Shown here: positions 48,866-57,511 of the stretch, piece by piece
How positions within the stretch are numbered: the stretch's first letter is position 1
Layout of the letters: the number at the start of each line of letters is the position of its first letter
Assembly: GCA_021325355.1 (NCBI GenBank)
Contig: JAJPHI010000018.1
Coordinates: 62,001 to 126,000, forward strand
Reading direction: 5' to 3'
Length of the DNA: 64,000 nucleotides
Origin: Pseudomonadota bacterium
GTDB lineage: Bacteria; Desulfobacterota; Binatia; Binatales; Binataceae
Made by a program: the position numbers and the translations under genes
The notes under the pieces: generated by a model
The model's input: the letters and a program-made list of their open reading frames with translations, nothing else
What the model was told of the DNA's origin: nothing
The model's database searches: none

Positions 48866-49081
48866 CTAGTTAAATAGTTGCGGAAGCTGGTCGGGGGTCC
48901 GCAAAATCGTGAGCGCTTCGCCGATCGCCTCGGCCATTTCCGCGTAGGCGGCGCGTTCGAGCCGGATCGTCAGGTATCCGATCGTCAGATGAACGGCGCC
49001 GCAGGCGCAGTCGTCGACCAGAAACGATCCGCGCTGGGCGAGGCGTCGTTTACGACAGGGACTTTTATTAGTGCCGGTCAT
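48866..49081 (-). CDS. small conserved-looking cysteine protein upstream of the multicopper oxidase
   Basis: 71 residues: a basic N-terminus with one Cys (TNKSPCRKRRLAQRGSF), then DDCACGAVHLTIGYLTIRLE and a helical C-terminus (MAEAIGEALTILRTPD). No signal peptide. The CACGxxH motif looks like a metal or cluster site. It starts at ATG 49079-49081, 99 bases downstream of the Fur box, and ends 35 bases before the oxidase start, so the two form an operon. I do not recognise a named family. Confidence 0.6.
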   Translation of the reverse strand: MTGTNKSPCRKRRLAQRGSFLVDDCACGAVHLTIGYLTIRLERAAYAEMAEAIGEALTILRTPDQLPQLFN

Positions 49082-49179
49082 GTCGAGTCCACCTTCGAAT
49101 TGTGGCAGCGAGGTTAAAGAACAATTGCGGCCGCAGCCGGAGCGTGGGATGAGCGGGGGCGAGGTGGGCCATGGCTTCA

Positions 49180-49226
49180 GATATTGAGAATCATTCTCAC
49201 TATCGCGAGAGCAGCCACGCTGTCAA
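49180..49226 (-). promoter_or_regulatory. Fur box overlapping the -10 of the multicopper oxidase operon promoter
   Basis: TGAGAATCATTCTCA (49185-49199) is a perfect 7-1-7 inverted repeat close to the Fur consensus TGATAATNATTATCA, and the flanks GATA (49180-49183) and TATC (49201-49204) extend the symmetry to 25 bases. On the minus strand TTGACA (forward 49221-49226) is followed after 16 bases by GATAGT (49199-49204), so the Fur box covers the -10 and start point. Iron-bound Fur would repress. Confidence 0.8.
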
Positions 49227-49268
49227 GCGCGGCGGCGGGTCGGGGTCGTCGGGAAGCTCTGCGGGGCG

Positions 49269-49802
49269 TTAAGGGGAAGACGCTCTGGCCTGCTCGAGGT
49301 CCAGGGCGGTGACTTCGCGCACCCAGCGCGCGTGCCGTCGCTCGCCGGGAATTACCAGCCGCAGCGGCCCTTCAGGAGGCGCGATCGGATGGCCGTCACG
49401 GCGGTCGGCGACGATGGCGACGCGGCTGGTGAAGTCCGGATCGAACTCGGGGAGGGCGAAGACGGCAGCATAGCCGTCGGCCGCCTCGACCAGCAGGTAG
49501 AGCTTCATGGCCGGTCCGCGGAGGTCAGCGCCGAGCGGCGCGCCGGCCCGTCGAAGGATGGCGGCGACAGGCACGCCCTCGTAGCTGACCGGGTGGCCCT
49601 TCTCGTCGGTGACGGCGAGGCGGCGGCGCGGCAGGGACTGCAGGTCGGCTTCCTGGAGGATCAGCGGATGCTTTACGAGGCCGCCGACACGCAGGAGCGC
49701 CGAATGGGCGCTCGCGCCTTGCGCGCGGCCGGGCTGCAGACTGAGGAGCGCGAGCAGAAGGGCCGGCGCGAGCCGTTGGCGGAGATGGTTGCGGATCGTC
49801 AC
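49269..49802 (-). CDS. secreted small molybdopterin-domain (sulfite-oxidase fold) protein without cysteine
   Basis: 177 residues with a signal peptide (LAPALLLALLSLQPGRAQ). The rest matches the short oxidoreductase molybdopterin-binding fold: LLRVGGLVKHPLILQEADLQ, VSYEGVPVAAILRRAG, VVADGY-type EAADGYAAVFALPEFD and ARWVREVTALDLEQ. The whole protein has no cysteine, so the molybdenum-ligating Cys of sulfite oxidase is missing; it may not bind molybdenum. It lies 12 bases after the molbindin gene on the same strand. Confidence 0.78.
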   Translation of the reverse strand: MTIRNHLRQRLAPALLLALLSLQPGRAQGASAHSALLRVGGLVKHPLILQEADLQSLPRRRLAVTDEKGHPVSYEGVPVAAILRRAGAPLGADLRGPAMKLYLLVEAADGYAAVFALPEFDPDFTSRVAIVADRRDGHPIAPPEGPLRLVIPGERRHARWVREVTALDLEQARASSP

Positions 49803-49814
49803 GCGCGTCCTGAA

Positions 49815-50021
49815 CTAGTCCTTCTGGATCATGACCTCGGTCGCCTTGATCACGGCGGTCACCCGGTCGCCTTTCCGGAGGCCCATCTCTTCGGCGCTGC
49901 GCCGGGTGATCACGGACTCGACGAGGTTGTCGCCCACTTTGACAGTGATGAGGGCGGTAACAGTGCCGAGCAGAATCTCGGTGATTTCGCCTTGCAGATG
50001 ATTGCGTGCGCTCAGTGGCAT
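49815..50021 (-). CDS. molbindin (single TOBE/Mop domain)
   Basis: 68 residues, one Mop domain: SARNHLQGEITEILLGTVTA, ITRRSAEEMGLRKGDRVTAV and IKATEVMI. Such proteins form hexamers that store or buffer molybdate or tungstate in the cytoplasm. Start ATG 50019-50021 with AAGGAA upstream; the longer frame has no family support. It is the first gene of a two-gene unit with the molybdopterin-fold protein, which links that protein to molybdate despite its missing cysteine. Confidence 0.9.
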   Translation of the reverse strand: MPLSARNHLQGEITEILLGTVTALITVKVGDNLVESVITRRSAEEMGLRKGDRVTAVIKATEVMIQKD

Positions 50022-50173
50022 GACAGGGTCGTTCCTTTCCGCGGGGCCGCCGCACGGCGTCCCGCCTCTGCAGTATGACGGCTTGCGCGGCGCCGACGAA
50101 AGCGGCGCGGTGGTCATTCTGCACTGCGGGATCGCTCGCGCGGCGCCCGGGTTTACGACAGACTGCTCAGGCG

Positions 50174-51352
50174 ATGGGACTTCTCGAGGGCGAGCTTGCG
50201 GAGGCGCTGCACGAGCTTGAACGGCGATCGCTGAGGCGCGCGCTGCGCGTGGTGGAGAGCGCGCAGGACACAACGGTGGTGGTCGAGGGGCGGCGTCTGC
50301 TGATGCTTTCGTCGAACAATTACCTTGGCCTCGCGACCCATCCGGCGGTCAAGGAAGCGGCTCGGCGCGCGCTCGCCGAATATGGCAGCGGCACGGGCGC
50401 GTCGCGTCTGGTGGCGGGGAATCTCATGCCGCTCACGCGGCTCGAGCAGCATCTGGCGGCGTTCAAAGGGGTCGAAGCGGCGCTGGTTTTCGGTTCGGGT
50501 TATCTGGCCAATATCGGCGTGCTGGGGGCGCTCGCCGGTCCCGGCGACGCGGTGCTGAGCGACGAACTCAATCACGCGAGTTTGATCGACGGCTGCCGTC
50601 TGAGTCGGGCGCGGGTGGCCGTCTATCGCCATCGCGACATGGCGCATCTGCGGGAGCTGCTCAAGGATGCGGGGGCGGCGCGCCGGCGCTTTATCGTGAC
50701 CGATGCGGTCTTCAGCATGGACGGCGATGCGGCGCCACTGGCGGAAATCGTCGAACTGGCGCGCGCGTATCGCGCGGCGATCATCCTCGATGAGGCCCAC
50801 GGCGTCGGGGTGCTGGGGCCGGGCGGCCGCGGACTTGCCGCGGCGTGCGGTCTGGCGCAGGAAGTTGACGTGCATATCGGGACGCTGAGCAAGGCGCTGG
50901 GCGCGTATGGCGCCTATGTGGCGGGGTCGTCGATCCTGCGCGATTACCTGGTGAACCGGGCGCGCAGTTTCATTTATTCAACCGGCTTGCCGCCGGCGGT
51001 AGCGGCGGCCGCCGAGGCGGCTTTGGCGGTGCTCGAAGCGGAACCGGCGCTGGTCGAGCGTTTGCACGACAACGCGCGATATCTGCGCGCGGGCCTCGAG
51101 GGCCTGGGGTTCCGAATCGGTCCGACGGAATCGCCGATCCTGCCGGTAATCGTCGGGGAAGCCGAGGCGGCGCTGCGACTATCGCGCGCGCTTTTGGCAC
51201 GGGGCGTGTACGTGACGGCGATTCGGCCGCCGACGGTGCCGGCGGGCACGGCGCGGCTGCGCGTCACCCCGATCGCCACGCATACCCGCGATCAACTCGA
51301 CGTGGCGATCGCGGCGTTCGCCGAGGCGGCGCGCGAAGTTGCGCTTATCTGA
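50174..51352 (+). CDS. bioF: 8-amino-7-oxononanoate synthase
   Basis: PLP enzyme condensing pimeloyl-ACP or pimeloyl-CoA with alanine in biotin synthesis; 392 residues from ATG 50174 (MGLLEGELAEALHELERRSL). Signatures: LMLSSNNYLGLATHPAVKEA, YGSGTGASRLVAGN, IILDEAHGVGVLGPGGRG, and the PLP lysine in HIGTLSKALGAYGAYVAGS. First gene of bioF-bioA-bioD. The upstream 152 bases, shared with molbindin, hold no recognisable BirA operator. Related AONS-family enzymes (KBL, ALAS) are ruled out by the operon. Confidence 0.95.
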   Translation: MGLLEGELAEALHELERRSLRRALRVVESAQDTTVVVEGRRLLMLSSNNYLGLATHPAVKEAARRALAEYGSGTGASRLVAGNLMPLTRLEQHLAAFKGVEAALVFGSGYLANIGVLGALAGPGDAVLSDELNHASLIDGCRLSRARVAVYRHRDMAHLRELLKDAGAARRRFIVTDAVFSMDGDAAPLAEIVELARAYRAAIILDEAHGVGVLGPGGRGLAAACGLAQEVDVHIGTLSKALGAYGAYVAGSSILRDYLVNRARSFIYSTGLPPAVAAAAEAALAVLEAEPALVERLHDNARYLRAGLEGLGFRIGPTESPILPVIVGEAEAALRLSRALLARGVYVTAIRPPTVPAGTARLRVTPIATHTRDQLDVAIAAFAEAAREVALI

Positions 51353-51375
51353 AGCAGCACTTTCTCGGAAGAATC

Positions 51376-52740
51376 ATGACTGAGCAGGAAGGTTACGCAA
51401 GACTGGTCGAACTTGATCATCGCCACGTGTGGCATCCGTTCACCCAGATGAAAACCTGGATGAAGGAGGAGCCGCTGATCATTGCGCGGGGCGAAGGCAA
51501 TTATCTCATCGATGTGCGGGGGAAGCGCTATCTGGACGGCGTGTCCTCGCTATGGTGCAACGTCCACGGCCATCGTAAGCGCGAGCTCGACGAGGCGCTG
51601 GCGATGCAGGCCGGGCGTATTGCGCATTCGACGATGCTCGGCCTGGCCAACGTTCCGGCGACCGAGCTGGCCGAGGGGCTGGTTGCGGTGGCGCCGCGCG
51701 GCCTGACGCGGGTGTTTTATGCCGATTCGGGGGCCGAGGCGGTCGAGGTGGCGCTGCGGGTTGCGGCGCAGTACTGGCAGCTCATCGGCGAGCCGCGCAG
51801 AACGCGGTTTCTCGCGCTGGGCGGCTCTTATCATGGCGATACGGTGGGCGCGGTAAGTCTGGGCTACAGCGAACAGTTCCATCGCCACCTGCGCCCGCTG
51901 CTGTTCAACGTGCAGCGCACCGATCCGCCCCACGTGTTTCGCTTTTATCACGGGCTTGCGCGCGGCGCGGCGCTCGAACGAGCGCTCGCCGAAGCAGAAA
52001 GGCTCATTGGCGAAGCGCCCGGCGAACTGGCCGCGCTGGTCATCGAGCCGATCATGCAGGGGGCGGCCGGGATGTGGGACCATCCGCCGGAGTATCTGCG
52101 CGAGATGGCGCGGCTTGTGCGCGCGGCCGGCGCGCTGGTGATCGCCGACGAGGTGGCGACCGGTTTCGGCCGCACCGGGCGGATGTTTGCCTCCGAACAT
52201 GCGGACCTCAGGCCGGATCTGATGTGCCTCGGCAAGGGTCTCACCGGCGGCTATCTGCCGCTGGCCGCGACGCTGGCGACCGAAGAGGTCTTCGGCGCGT
52301 TTCTTGGCGAGCCGGAGGAATATCGCGCCTTCTACTACGGTCACACCTATACCGGGAACCCGCTGGCGGCGGCGGTCGGGTGCGCCAATCTGGCCATCTT
52401 CCGGAACGAGGCAGTGATCGATCGGCTCGCGGGGCGTATCGAGCGGATGCGTCAGGCGCTCGGGGAACGGATCGCGCCACTGGCCCACGTGGCCGACGTG
52501 CGGCAGGCCGGCCTGATGGTGGGAATCGAGCTGATGCGCGATCGGGATCGGCGGGAGCCGTACCAGGTCGCCGAGCAGACCGGCGTCCGCGTGATCAAGG
52601 CGGCGCGCCGGCGCGGGGTCGTGATTCGGCCGCTCGGCGACGTTATCGTGCTGATGCCGCCGCTGGCGATCAGTGACGACGAACTCGATACGCTGGTGGG
52701 CGTCACCAGCGAGGCGATCCGCGAGGTGACCGAGGCATGA
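51376..52740 (+). CDS. bioA: adenosylmethionine-8-amino-7-oxononanoate aminotransferase
   Basis: 454 residues, class III PLP aminotransferase using SAM as amino donor. HVWHPFTQMKTW is the hallmark N-terminus, VSSLWCNVHGHRKRELDEAL follows, IADEVATGFGRTG carries the PLP-contacting Asp, and the Schiff-base lysine is in MCLGKGLTGGYLPLAATL. HTYTGNPLAAAVG and GVVIRPLGDVIVLMPP close the protein. It begins 24 bases after bioF and overlaps bioD by ATGA. Confidence 0.96.
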   Translation: MTEQEGYARLVELDHRHVWHPFTQMKTWMKEEPLIIARGEGNYLIDVRGKRYLDGVSSLWCNVHGHRKRELDEALAMQAGRIAHSTMLGLANVPATELAEGLVAVAPRGLTRVFYADSGAEAVEVALRVAAQYWQLIGEPRRTRFLALGGSYHGDTVGAVSLGYSEQFHRHLRPLLFNVQRTDPPHVFRFYHGLARGAALERALAEAERLIGEAPGELAALVIEPIMQGAAGMWDHPPEYLREMARLVRAAGALVIADEVATGFGRTGRMFASEHADLRPDLMCLGKGLTGGYLPLAATLATEEVFGAFLGEPEEYRAFYYGHTYTGNPLAAAVGCANLAIFRNEAVIDRLAGRIERMRQALGERIAPLAHVADVRQAGLMVGIELMRDRDRREPYQVAEQTGVRVIKAARRRGVVIRPLGDVIVLMPPLAISDDELDTLVGVTSEAIREVTEA

Positions 52741-53408
52741 CGGCGCGCGCGCTGCTGATCACCGGAACCGATACCGGCGTCGGCAAAACCCTGGTCGGAT
52801 GCGCGCTCGCCTTCGCGGCCAAGGCGCGCGGGCTGCGGGTGGGAGTGATGAAGCCGGCGGAGACCGGCTGCGCCGAGCTGAACGGCGAACTGGCGCCGGC
52901 CGACGCGCAGGCGCTCCTGTGCGCCGCCTCGTCAGCGCTCGCGCTCGACCTGGTGTGTCCGTATCGCTATCCGTCGCCGCTCGCTCCGGCGCGCGCCGCC
53001 GAAGCCGACGGGCTCGAGCCGCCCGACCCGGAACGGATCGAGCGATGCTTTCGGGCGATCGCGTCCGAGAGCGACCTGGTGATCGTCGAAGGCGCGGGTG
53101 GCATCGCCGTGCCGCTGACGTGGCGCTGCAACTATGCCGACCTGGCGCTGCGGCTCGGGCTCGAAGCGGTGCTGGTGGTCGGCAACCGCCTTGGCTGTCT
53201 GAACGCGGCGTTCCTCAGCGTCAGTTACATGCGGGCGCGAAGCCTCCGGCTGCGCGGAGTGGTGCTGAGCGACCTCGAGCCGACGGCGACGCCGGCGACC
53301 GTGACCAACGCCGACGCGCTGGTGCGCATGATCGACGCGCCGTACGTCGGGCGGATTCGCCATAAGGAGCCGGTGAGCCGCGCGATTATCGAGGCGCTTC
53401 TGGGATAG
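52737..53408 (+). CDS. bioD: dethiobiotin synthetase
   Basis: 223 residues. ATP-dependent ureido-ring closure in biotin synthesis. P-loop GTDTGVGKTLVGCALAF at the N-terminus, VGVMKPAETGC substrate loop, and LVIVEGAGGIAVPLTWRCNY as the second family block. Starts within the bioA stop (ATGA). bioB is not in the window, so the last step is encoded elsewhere. Confidence 0.95.
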   Translation: MTARALLITGTDTGVGKTLVGCALAFAAKARGLRVGVMKPAETGCAELNGELAPADAQALLCAASSALALDLVCPYRYPSPLAPARAAEADGLEPPDPERIERCFRAIASESDLVIVEGAGGIAVPLTWRCNYADLALRLGLEAVLVVGNRLGCLNAAFLSVSYMRARSLRLRGVVLSDLEPTATPATVTNADALVRMIDAPYVGRIRHKEPVSRAIIEALLG

Positions 53409-53443
53409 CTGCGGCCGCTTCGCCCGGGCGACCCGCCGGGGGC

Positions 53444-53956
53444 TCATCCGGTGGTGGGCGTGGCGCTAGCGGGCGGCAGGCCGCGTTGCTCGGCGAGCCG
53501 GCCGCGGAGCGTCATGCAGGTGCTCGCGGCGCGCGCGACCAGCCGCTCGTGATCATCGAGGATATCGCATTCGACCAGGCCGACGATTTTACCGGCGCGC
53601 ACCACTTTGGCGGCGGCGCGCAGCCTGGCATTCCAGACGGGCCGCAGAAAATTGATTTTCAATTCGATGGTGGTGAAAGTCTCACCTTCGGCGAGCGTAC
53701 TGCGGTAAGCGGCGCCCATCGCGGCGTCGGCGATATCGCATAACACCCCGCCATGCAGGGTGCCCATCGGGTTCGCGTGTTTGGCGCCGGCCTGGAACTC
53801 GATCGTGGCATGGCCGGGCTCCGCCGATGTCAGGGTGAGCCCGAGGAGGGCGCCGATCGGCGCGGGAAACTTGCGGCGCCGCCCTCGCGGAGGCGCTTCT
53901 TTGGGGTCTGAAGATCCATTCGACTTGTTCATCTTGTGTTTTTCCGTCAACGCCAT
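53444..53956 (-). CDS. PaaI-family hotdog thioesterase
   Basis: 170 residues with the hotdog core: HANPMGTLHGGVLCDIADAA, the HGG and Asp pattern of PaaI/YigI thioesterases, then TTIELKINFLRPVWNARLRA and VECDILDDHERLVARAASTC. It hydrolyses acyl- or aryl-CoA thioesters. The N-terminal 30 residues are hydrophilic and basic; an internal ATG at 53930-53932 is an alternative start. It starts 16 bases after the emrB stop on the same strand and may be transcribed with the pump. Confidence 0.85.
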   Translation of the reverse strand: MALTEKHKMNKSNGSSDPKEAPPRGRRRKFPAPIGALLGLTLTSAEPGHATIEFQAGAKHANPMGTLHGGVLCDIADAAMGAAYRSTLAEGETFTTIELKINFLRPVWNARLRAAAKVVRAGKIVGLVECDILDDHERLVARAASTCMTLRGRLAEQRGLPPASATPTTG

Positions 53957-53971
53957 TCGTCAGAAGCTCCT

Positions 53972-55594
53972 TCAATGCGCGGGGCTGCCGCCGCCAATCC
54001 GGAACGGTCGAATCAGAAAGGCCAGCGGCAGGCCCAAAATCACCACGAGCGCAAGCAGATGAAAGCAGTCCATCGCGGCGAGCATCGTGGCCTGTCCGGT
54101 CATCAGGCTGGAGACCATGGCATATGACTGATGAACCGCATCCGGCGCGCTGGTGCCGCGGGTGAGCAGGTAATGGCTGGTGTCCGCGACGAAGTTCCTG
54201 AGGGCGCCATCGGCGGCGGACAGGTGGCTCACGAGCACGCTCTGATGATACTGGGTCCGCCGCTCGAGCATCGTGGTGACGAAGGCGACACCGAAGCTGC
54301 CGCCCCAGTTGCGGCAGAGGTTGGTCAGGCTCGAGCCCTTATTGTTCTTGGTTTTGGGCAGGTAGGAGTAGGCGAGCTGGGTGACCGGCACGAACATGAA
54401 GGCGTAGCCGAAGCCCTGAAGGGCGCGGGCCAGCGCGAAATGAAAATAGTCGGACTGCGGAGTGAGGCCGCTGTAGTAGAGCATCGAGAGCGCGGCGATG
54501 GTGAAACTGGCGCCAAGCAGGCGCCGGGCGCCCACGCGTGGCACGATCCGCACGACGAAGGGCGCCAGTACGGTGATGACGGCGGCGCCGGGGCCCAGTA
54601 CGAGACCGGCGTCGGTCGCGGTGTAGCCGAAGAGCGTCTGCAGAATTTCCGGAATCAGGACGGTGCTGCCGAACAGGCCGAAGGCGAAGATGAAATAATA
54701 GATGCAGGCCAGGGCGAAGTTGCGCTCGCGCAACAGCGTGAGCTCGACCACCGGATCGTCATGATGCCATTCCCACCAGACGGCAAGACTGATGGCGACG
54801 ATCGCGATCGCGAGAAAGGCGGCGATGAGATGGCTGCCGAGCCAGTCGTCGCGTTCGCCGCGGTCGAGCACGACCTCGAGGCAGGCAAAGCCCGTCGCGA
54901 TAAGCAGGATGCCGACGCGATCGATCCGCAGCCGGCGGCCGCGCCAGGCCTGCCGTCGTTCCTCGATGAACTCGGGCGGGTCATGCACGAGGCGGCTTGA
55001 CAGCAGCAACGAGAGGAGCCCTATCGGCACATTGATAAAGAAGACCCAGCGCCACGAAAAGCTGTCGGTGATCCATCCGCCGAGCGGCGGTCCCACTGCC
55101 GGCGCGGTGACGATCGCCATGCTGTAAAGGGCGAAGGCGCCGCCGAGCTTCTCCTTCGGGAAGGTATCGACGAGGATCGCCTGTTCGACTGGCGCGAGCC
55201 CGCCGCCGCCGATGCCCTGCAGCACCCGGAACCCGAGCAGCATCGCGAGGCTCGGCGCCATCCCGCACAGGAGCGAGGTGGCGGTGAACAGCGCGACGCT
55301 CATCATGTAGTAGCGTTTGCGGCCAAACACGCGGCTGAGCCACGCGCTCATCGGGAGGATGATCGCGTTGGCGACGAGGTAGCTGGTCAGGATCCAGGTG
55401 CTCTCGTCGTAGCTGGTGCCGAGGCCGCCGGCGATGTGCGGCAGGGAAACGTTGGCGATGCTCGTATCGAGCAGCTCCATGAACGTCGCCATCGTCACGG
55501 TGAGCGCGATCGCCCACGGATTATGCGCCGGGTGCCGATTCTTCAGCCGGAGCGGCGGCGCTGCGCGCGGCGTGGTCGGTGCTAACGCAGCCAT
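53972..55594 (-). CDS. emrB: DHA2-family multidrug MFS transporter, EmrB type
   Basis: 540 residues with 14 membrane helices. Motif ATFMELLDTSIANVSLPHIAG is the DHA2 TM1 signature; FGRKRYYMMSVALFTATSLL, LQGIGGGGLAPVEQAILVDT and FSWRWVFFINVPIGLLSLLL follow in the expected order. It exports hydrophobic compounds through EmrA to an outer membrane channel. It overlaps emrA by 13 bases. Drug specificity cannot be stated. Confidence 0.93.
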   Translation of the reverse strand: MAALAPTTPRAAPPLRLKNRHPAHNPWAIALTVTMATFMELLDTSIANVSLPHIAGGLGTSYDESTWILTSYLVANAIILPMSAWLSRVFGRKRYYMMSVALFTATSLLCGMAPSLAMLLGFRVLQGIGGGGLAPVEQAILVDTFPKEKLGGAFALYSMAIVTAPAVGPPLGGWITDSFSWRWVFFINVPIGLLSLLLSSRLVHDPPEFIEERRQAWRGRRLRIDRVGILLIATGFACLEVVLDRGERDDWLGSHLIAAFLAIAIVAISLAVWWEWHHDDPVVELTLLRERNFALACIYYFIFAFGLFGSTVLIPEILQTLFGYTATDAGLVLGPGAAVITVLAPFVVRIVPRVGARRLLGASFTIAALSMLYYSGLTPQSDYFHFALARALQGFGYAFMFVPVTQLAYSYLPKTKNNKGSSLTNLCRNWGGSFGVAFVTTMLERRTQYHQSVLVSHLSAADGALRNFVADTSHYLLTRGTSAPDAVHQSYAMVSSLMTGQATMLAAMDCFHLLALVVILGLPLAFLIRPFRIGGGSPAH

Positions 55595-56817
55595 ACGGTC
55601 GGCTCCACGGACATGCCGAGATGCAGCCGATGAAGGTCCTGGCCGGGGTCGAAGGCGATCCGCACGGGCAGGCGCTGGACCACCTTGACGTAATTGCCGG
55701 TGGCGTTTTCGGGCGGTAGCAGGCTGAAACGATCGCCGCTGGCGCCCGGCAGGTTGACCACGTGGCCCCGGTAATCACGGCCGAAGGTATCGACGTGAAT
55801 GGTGACGGGTTCGCCGCGATGGATGCGCGCGAGCTGGGTCTCCTTGAAGTTGGCCATGACCCAGAGATGGTCGGTCTCGGTCACGAACATCAGGGTCTCC
55901 GCGGGCTGGATGCGCGAGCCGAGCTGGACCGCGCGGTGGCCGACGATGCCGTCAGCGGGCGCGTAGATTTTCGTATAGCTCAGATTGAGCAGCGCCTGAT
56001 CGAGAGCGGCCCGGGCGGCGTCAACCTCGGCCTCGCGCGCGGCGATCGCCTTCAGCGCCGAGCCGGCGGCTTCGGCGGCCGAAGCGACTCTGGCGGCCTC
56101 GACGCCCGCCGCGGCGTGGTACTGGTCGTACTGCTCCTGCGGCACGACCTGCTGCTCGAGCAGGGCGGCGTAGCGGCGGGCGTCGCGCTGGGCGCGGAAG
56201 TTGGTGGCCGCGGCTTCGCGGACCTGAGCGAGCGCCGCGGCGTAATCCTGCCGGGCGGCCGCCACCTGCGCGAGCGCCAGCGCAAGGCGCGCCCGCGCCG
56301 CGGCGACCGCGACCTCATAATCGCGCGGATCGATCTCGACCAGCAGATCGCCGCGCCTGACGCGATCGTCGTCCTCGGCGTGGACGGCGATGACAGTGCC
56401 GTCGATGCGCGAGCTCAGCGGATCGATATGGCCGTCGATCTGCGCGTCGTCGGTGGTCTCGTAGGATTCGAGGTAGTTCCAGACCCACGGCGCGGCCGCG
56501 ATCACGGCGAGCGCGAGCAGGAGCGGCAGCAGGAGGCGACCGGCCGCCCGCCCGGGCCGCCGCCCGTCAGCCTTGGGCGGGGGAACCGGGTCGGGCGCCG
56601 GGTCCGTGAAGGCGCCGGCGCGATCGGGCGCGCGATCCGGCTGGTAAGCCTTCAGCGGAGTGCGATAAGCGAGGTCGCCGCGCAAAGCGTCATCGGCGGG
56701 GCCGGCGCCGGCTTCCTCGGCGGCGTGGTTGGTCAGCTTGCATCGATCGGGGTCAGTGGCGCGGAGCTCGCTGGTGGCGCCATGGTCGCTGGTCGAGTTT
56801 TCGCTCAGGTGCGTCAT
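55582..56817 (-). CDS. emrA: HlyD-family membrane fusion protein, EmrA type
   Basis: 411 residues: an unusually long hydrophilic N-terminus (about 1-92), one membrane helix (LLLPLLLALAVIAAAPWVW), the EmrA signature ESYETTDDAQIDGHIDPLSS, a coiled-coil hairpin rich in Ala (about 170-275), then APADGIVGHRAVQLGSRIQP and the final beta-barrel. It connects EmrB to an outer membrane channel. One MarR-type operator lies 13 bases upstream of its start and another about 110 bases upstream. Confidence 0.92.
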   Translation of the reverse strand: MTHLSENSTSDHGATSELRATDPDRCKLTNHAAEEAGAGPADDALRGDLAYRTPLKAYQPDRAPDRAGAFTDPAPDPVPPPKADGRRPGRAAGRLLLPLLLALAVIAAAPWVWNYLESYETTDDAQIDGHIDPLSSRIDGTVIAVHAEDDDRVRRGDLLVEIDPRDYEVAVAAARARLALALAQVAAARQDYAAALAQVREAAATNFRAQRDARRYAALLEQQVVPQEQYDQYHAAAGVEAARVASAAEAAGSALKAIAAREAEVDAARAALDQALLNLSYTKIYAPADGIVGHRAVQLGSRIQPAETLMFVTETDHLWVMANFKETQLARIHRGEPVTIHVDTFGRDYRGHVVNLPGASGDRFSLLPPENATGNYVKVVQRLPVRIAFDPGQDLHRLHLGMSVEPTVWLR

Positions 56818-56829
56818 CGTGGGGCAATC

Positions 56830-56843
56830 CTTGTATATACAAC
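56830..56843. promoter_or_regulatory. MarR-type operator 1 (before emrA)
   Basis: CTTGTATATACAAC; the inner TTGTATATACAA is a perfect palindrome. It matches operators 2 and 3 at 12 and 13 of 14 positions and lies 13 bases from the emrA start codon. Confidence 0.75.
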
Positions 56844-56929
56844 TATCAACCTGCGAACGGCCTTCGCGATCTGCGAGAGGCGATGGTCGTGAAAATCAGC
56901 GCTTGTCTCCCGGCGCGCGCGGCGCATTC

Positions 56930-56943
56930 GTTGTATAGGCAAC
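56930..56943. promoter_or_regulatory. MarR-type operator 2 (between marR and emrA)
   Basis: GTTGTATAGGCAAC, sharing GTTGTATA and GCAAC with operator 3. It lies just downstream of the marR gene on the transcribed side, in the expected emrAB promoter region. Confidence 0.7.
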
Positions 56944-56990
56944 TGTGATGCCATCCTGCCGTCGAAACGCGCCGTCCGCGTGGCCCTGAC

Positions 56991-57500
56991 TCAGCCGCTC
57001 CGGCGGGCGCGTCGGGGGAGCGACGCGACGGATTCGGGCGCGGCGGCGTCGAGCGCGCGCAGCCGTTTGACCAGGGTCGCCAGCGCGGCGACGCCCGCGC
57101 CGCCCATCCGGCGGGCCGCCTCGTCCTGCGCCTTCTGCCACAAGGGGAAAGCCTCGCGCAGGAGCCGCGTGCCGGTCGCCGTCAGGCGCAGGGTGTGGGT
57201 GCGTCGGTCGTCGTCGGCGTCGGTCGCGAGCCATCCGCGCCGGCGCATCCGCGCGACGTTGCGGCTGAGGGTTGATTTATCCATCCGCAGCACGGCGCAG
57301 AGCTCGGTTGGAGTGGAAGGTCCGCGGCGCGCCAGCGCGGACAATACGTTCAGTTGCGAACCTCGAAGATCGAGCGGGGCCAGAGCTTCGTCGTAAATCG
57401 CGCTGATGACGCGGCTCAGCATCCGCGTGCGGTAGGCGATGCAGGCGGGGCCGATCGCGCCGGCGGCGCTGGCGGCGGGGGTGTCGGTGCGGGCTTTCAT
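56991..57500 (-). CDS. MarR-family regulator of the EmrAB pump
   Basis: 169 residues from ATG 57498-57500 (MKARTDTPAAS). Winged HTH: LRGSQLNVLSALARRGPSTP, TELCAVLRMDKSTLSRNVAR, MRRRGWLATDADDDRRTHTL, with the D-RR wing typical of MarR. It sits directly before emrAB on the same strand, with three near-identical palindromes around it. The likely model is repression of its own gene and of emrAB, relieved by a pump substrate. Confidence 0.9.
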   Translation of the reverse strand: MKARTDTPAASAAGAIGPACIAYRTRMLSRVISAIYDEALAPLDLRGSQLNVLSALARRGPSTPTELCAVLRMDKSTLSRNVARMRRRGWLATDADDDRRTHTLRLTATGTRLLREAFPLWQKAQDEAARRMGGAGVAALATLVKRLRALDAAAPESVASLPRRARRSG

Positions 57501-57511
57501 TCGGTGCCTGC

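Noticed and set aside
48905-49081. Zinc-ribbon transcription factor reading of the 71-residue CACG protein
   Set aside because: Only three cysteines and one suitable histidine are present, without the paired CxxC knuckles of a zinc ribbon.
50155-50170. Possible biotin repressor half-site (GGTTTAC) before bioF
   Set aside because: The opposite half-site at the required spacing is missing, so a BirA operator is not supported.
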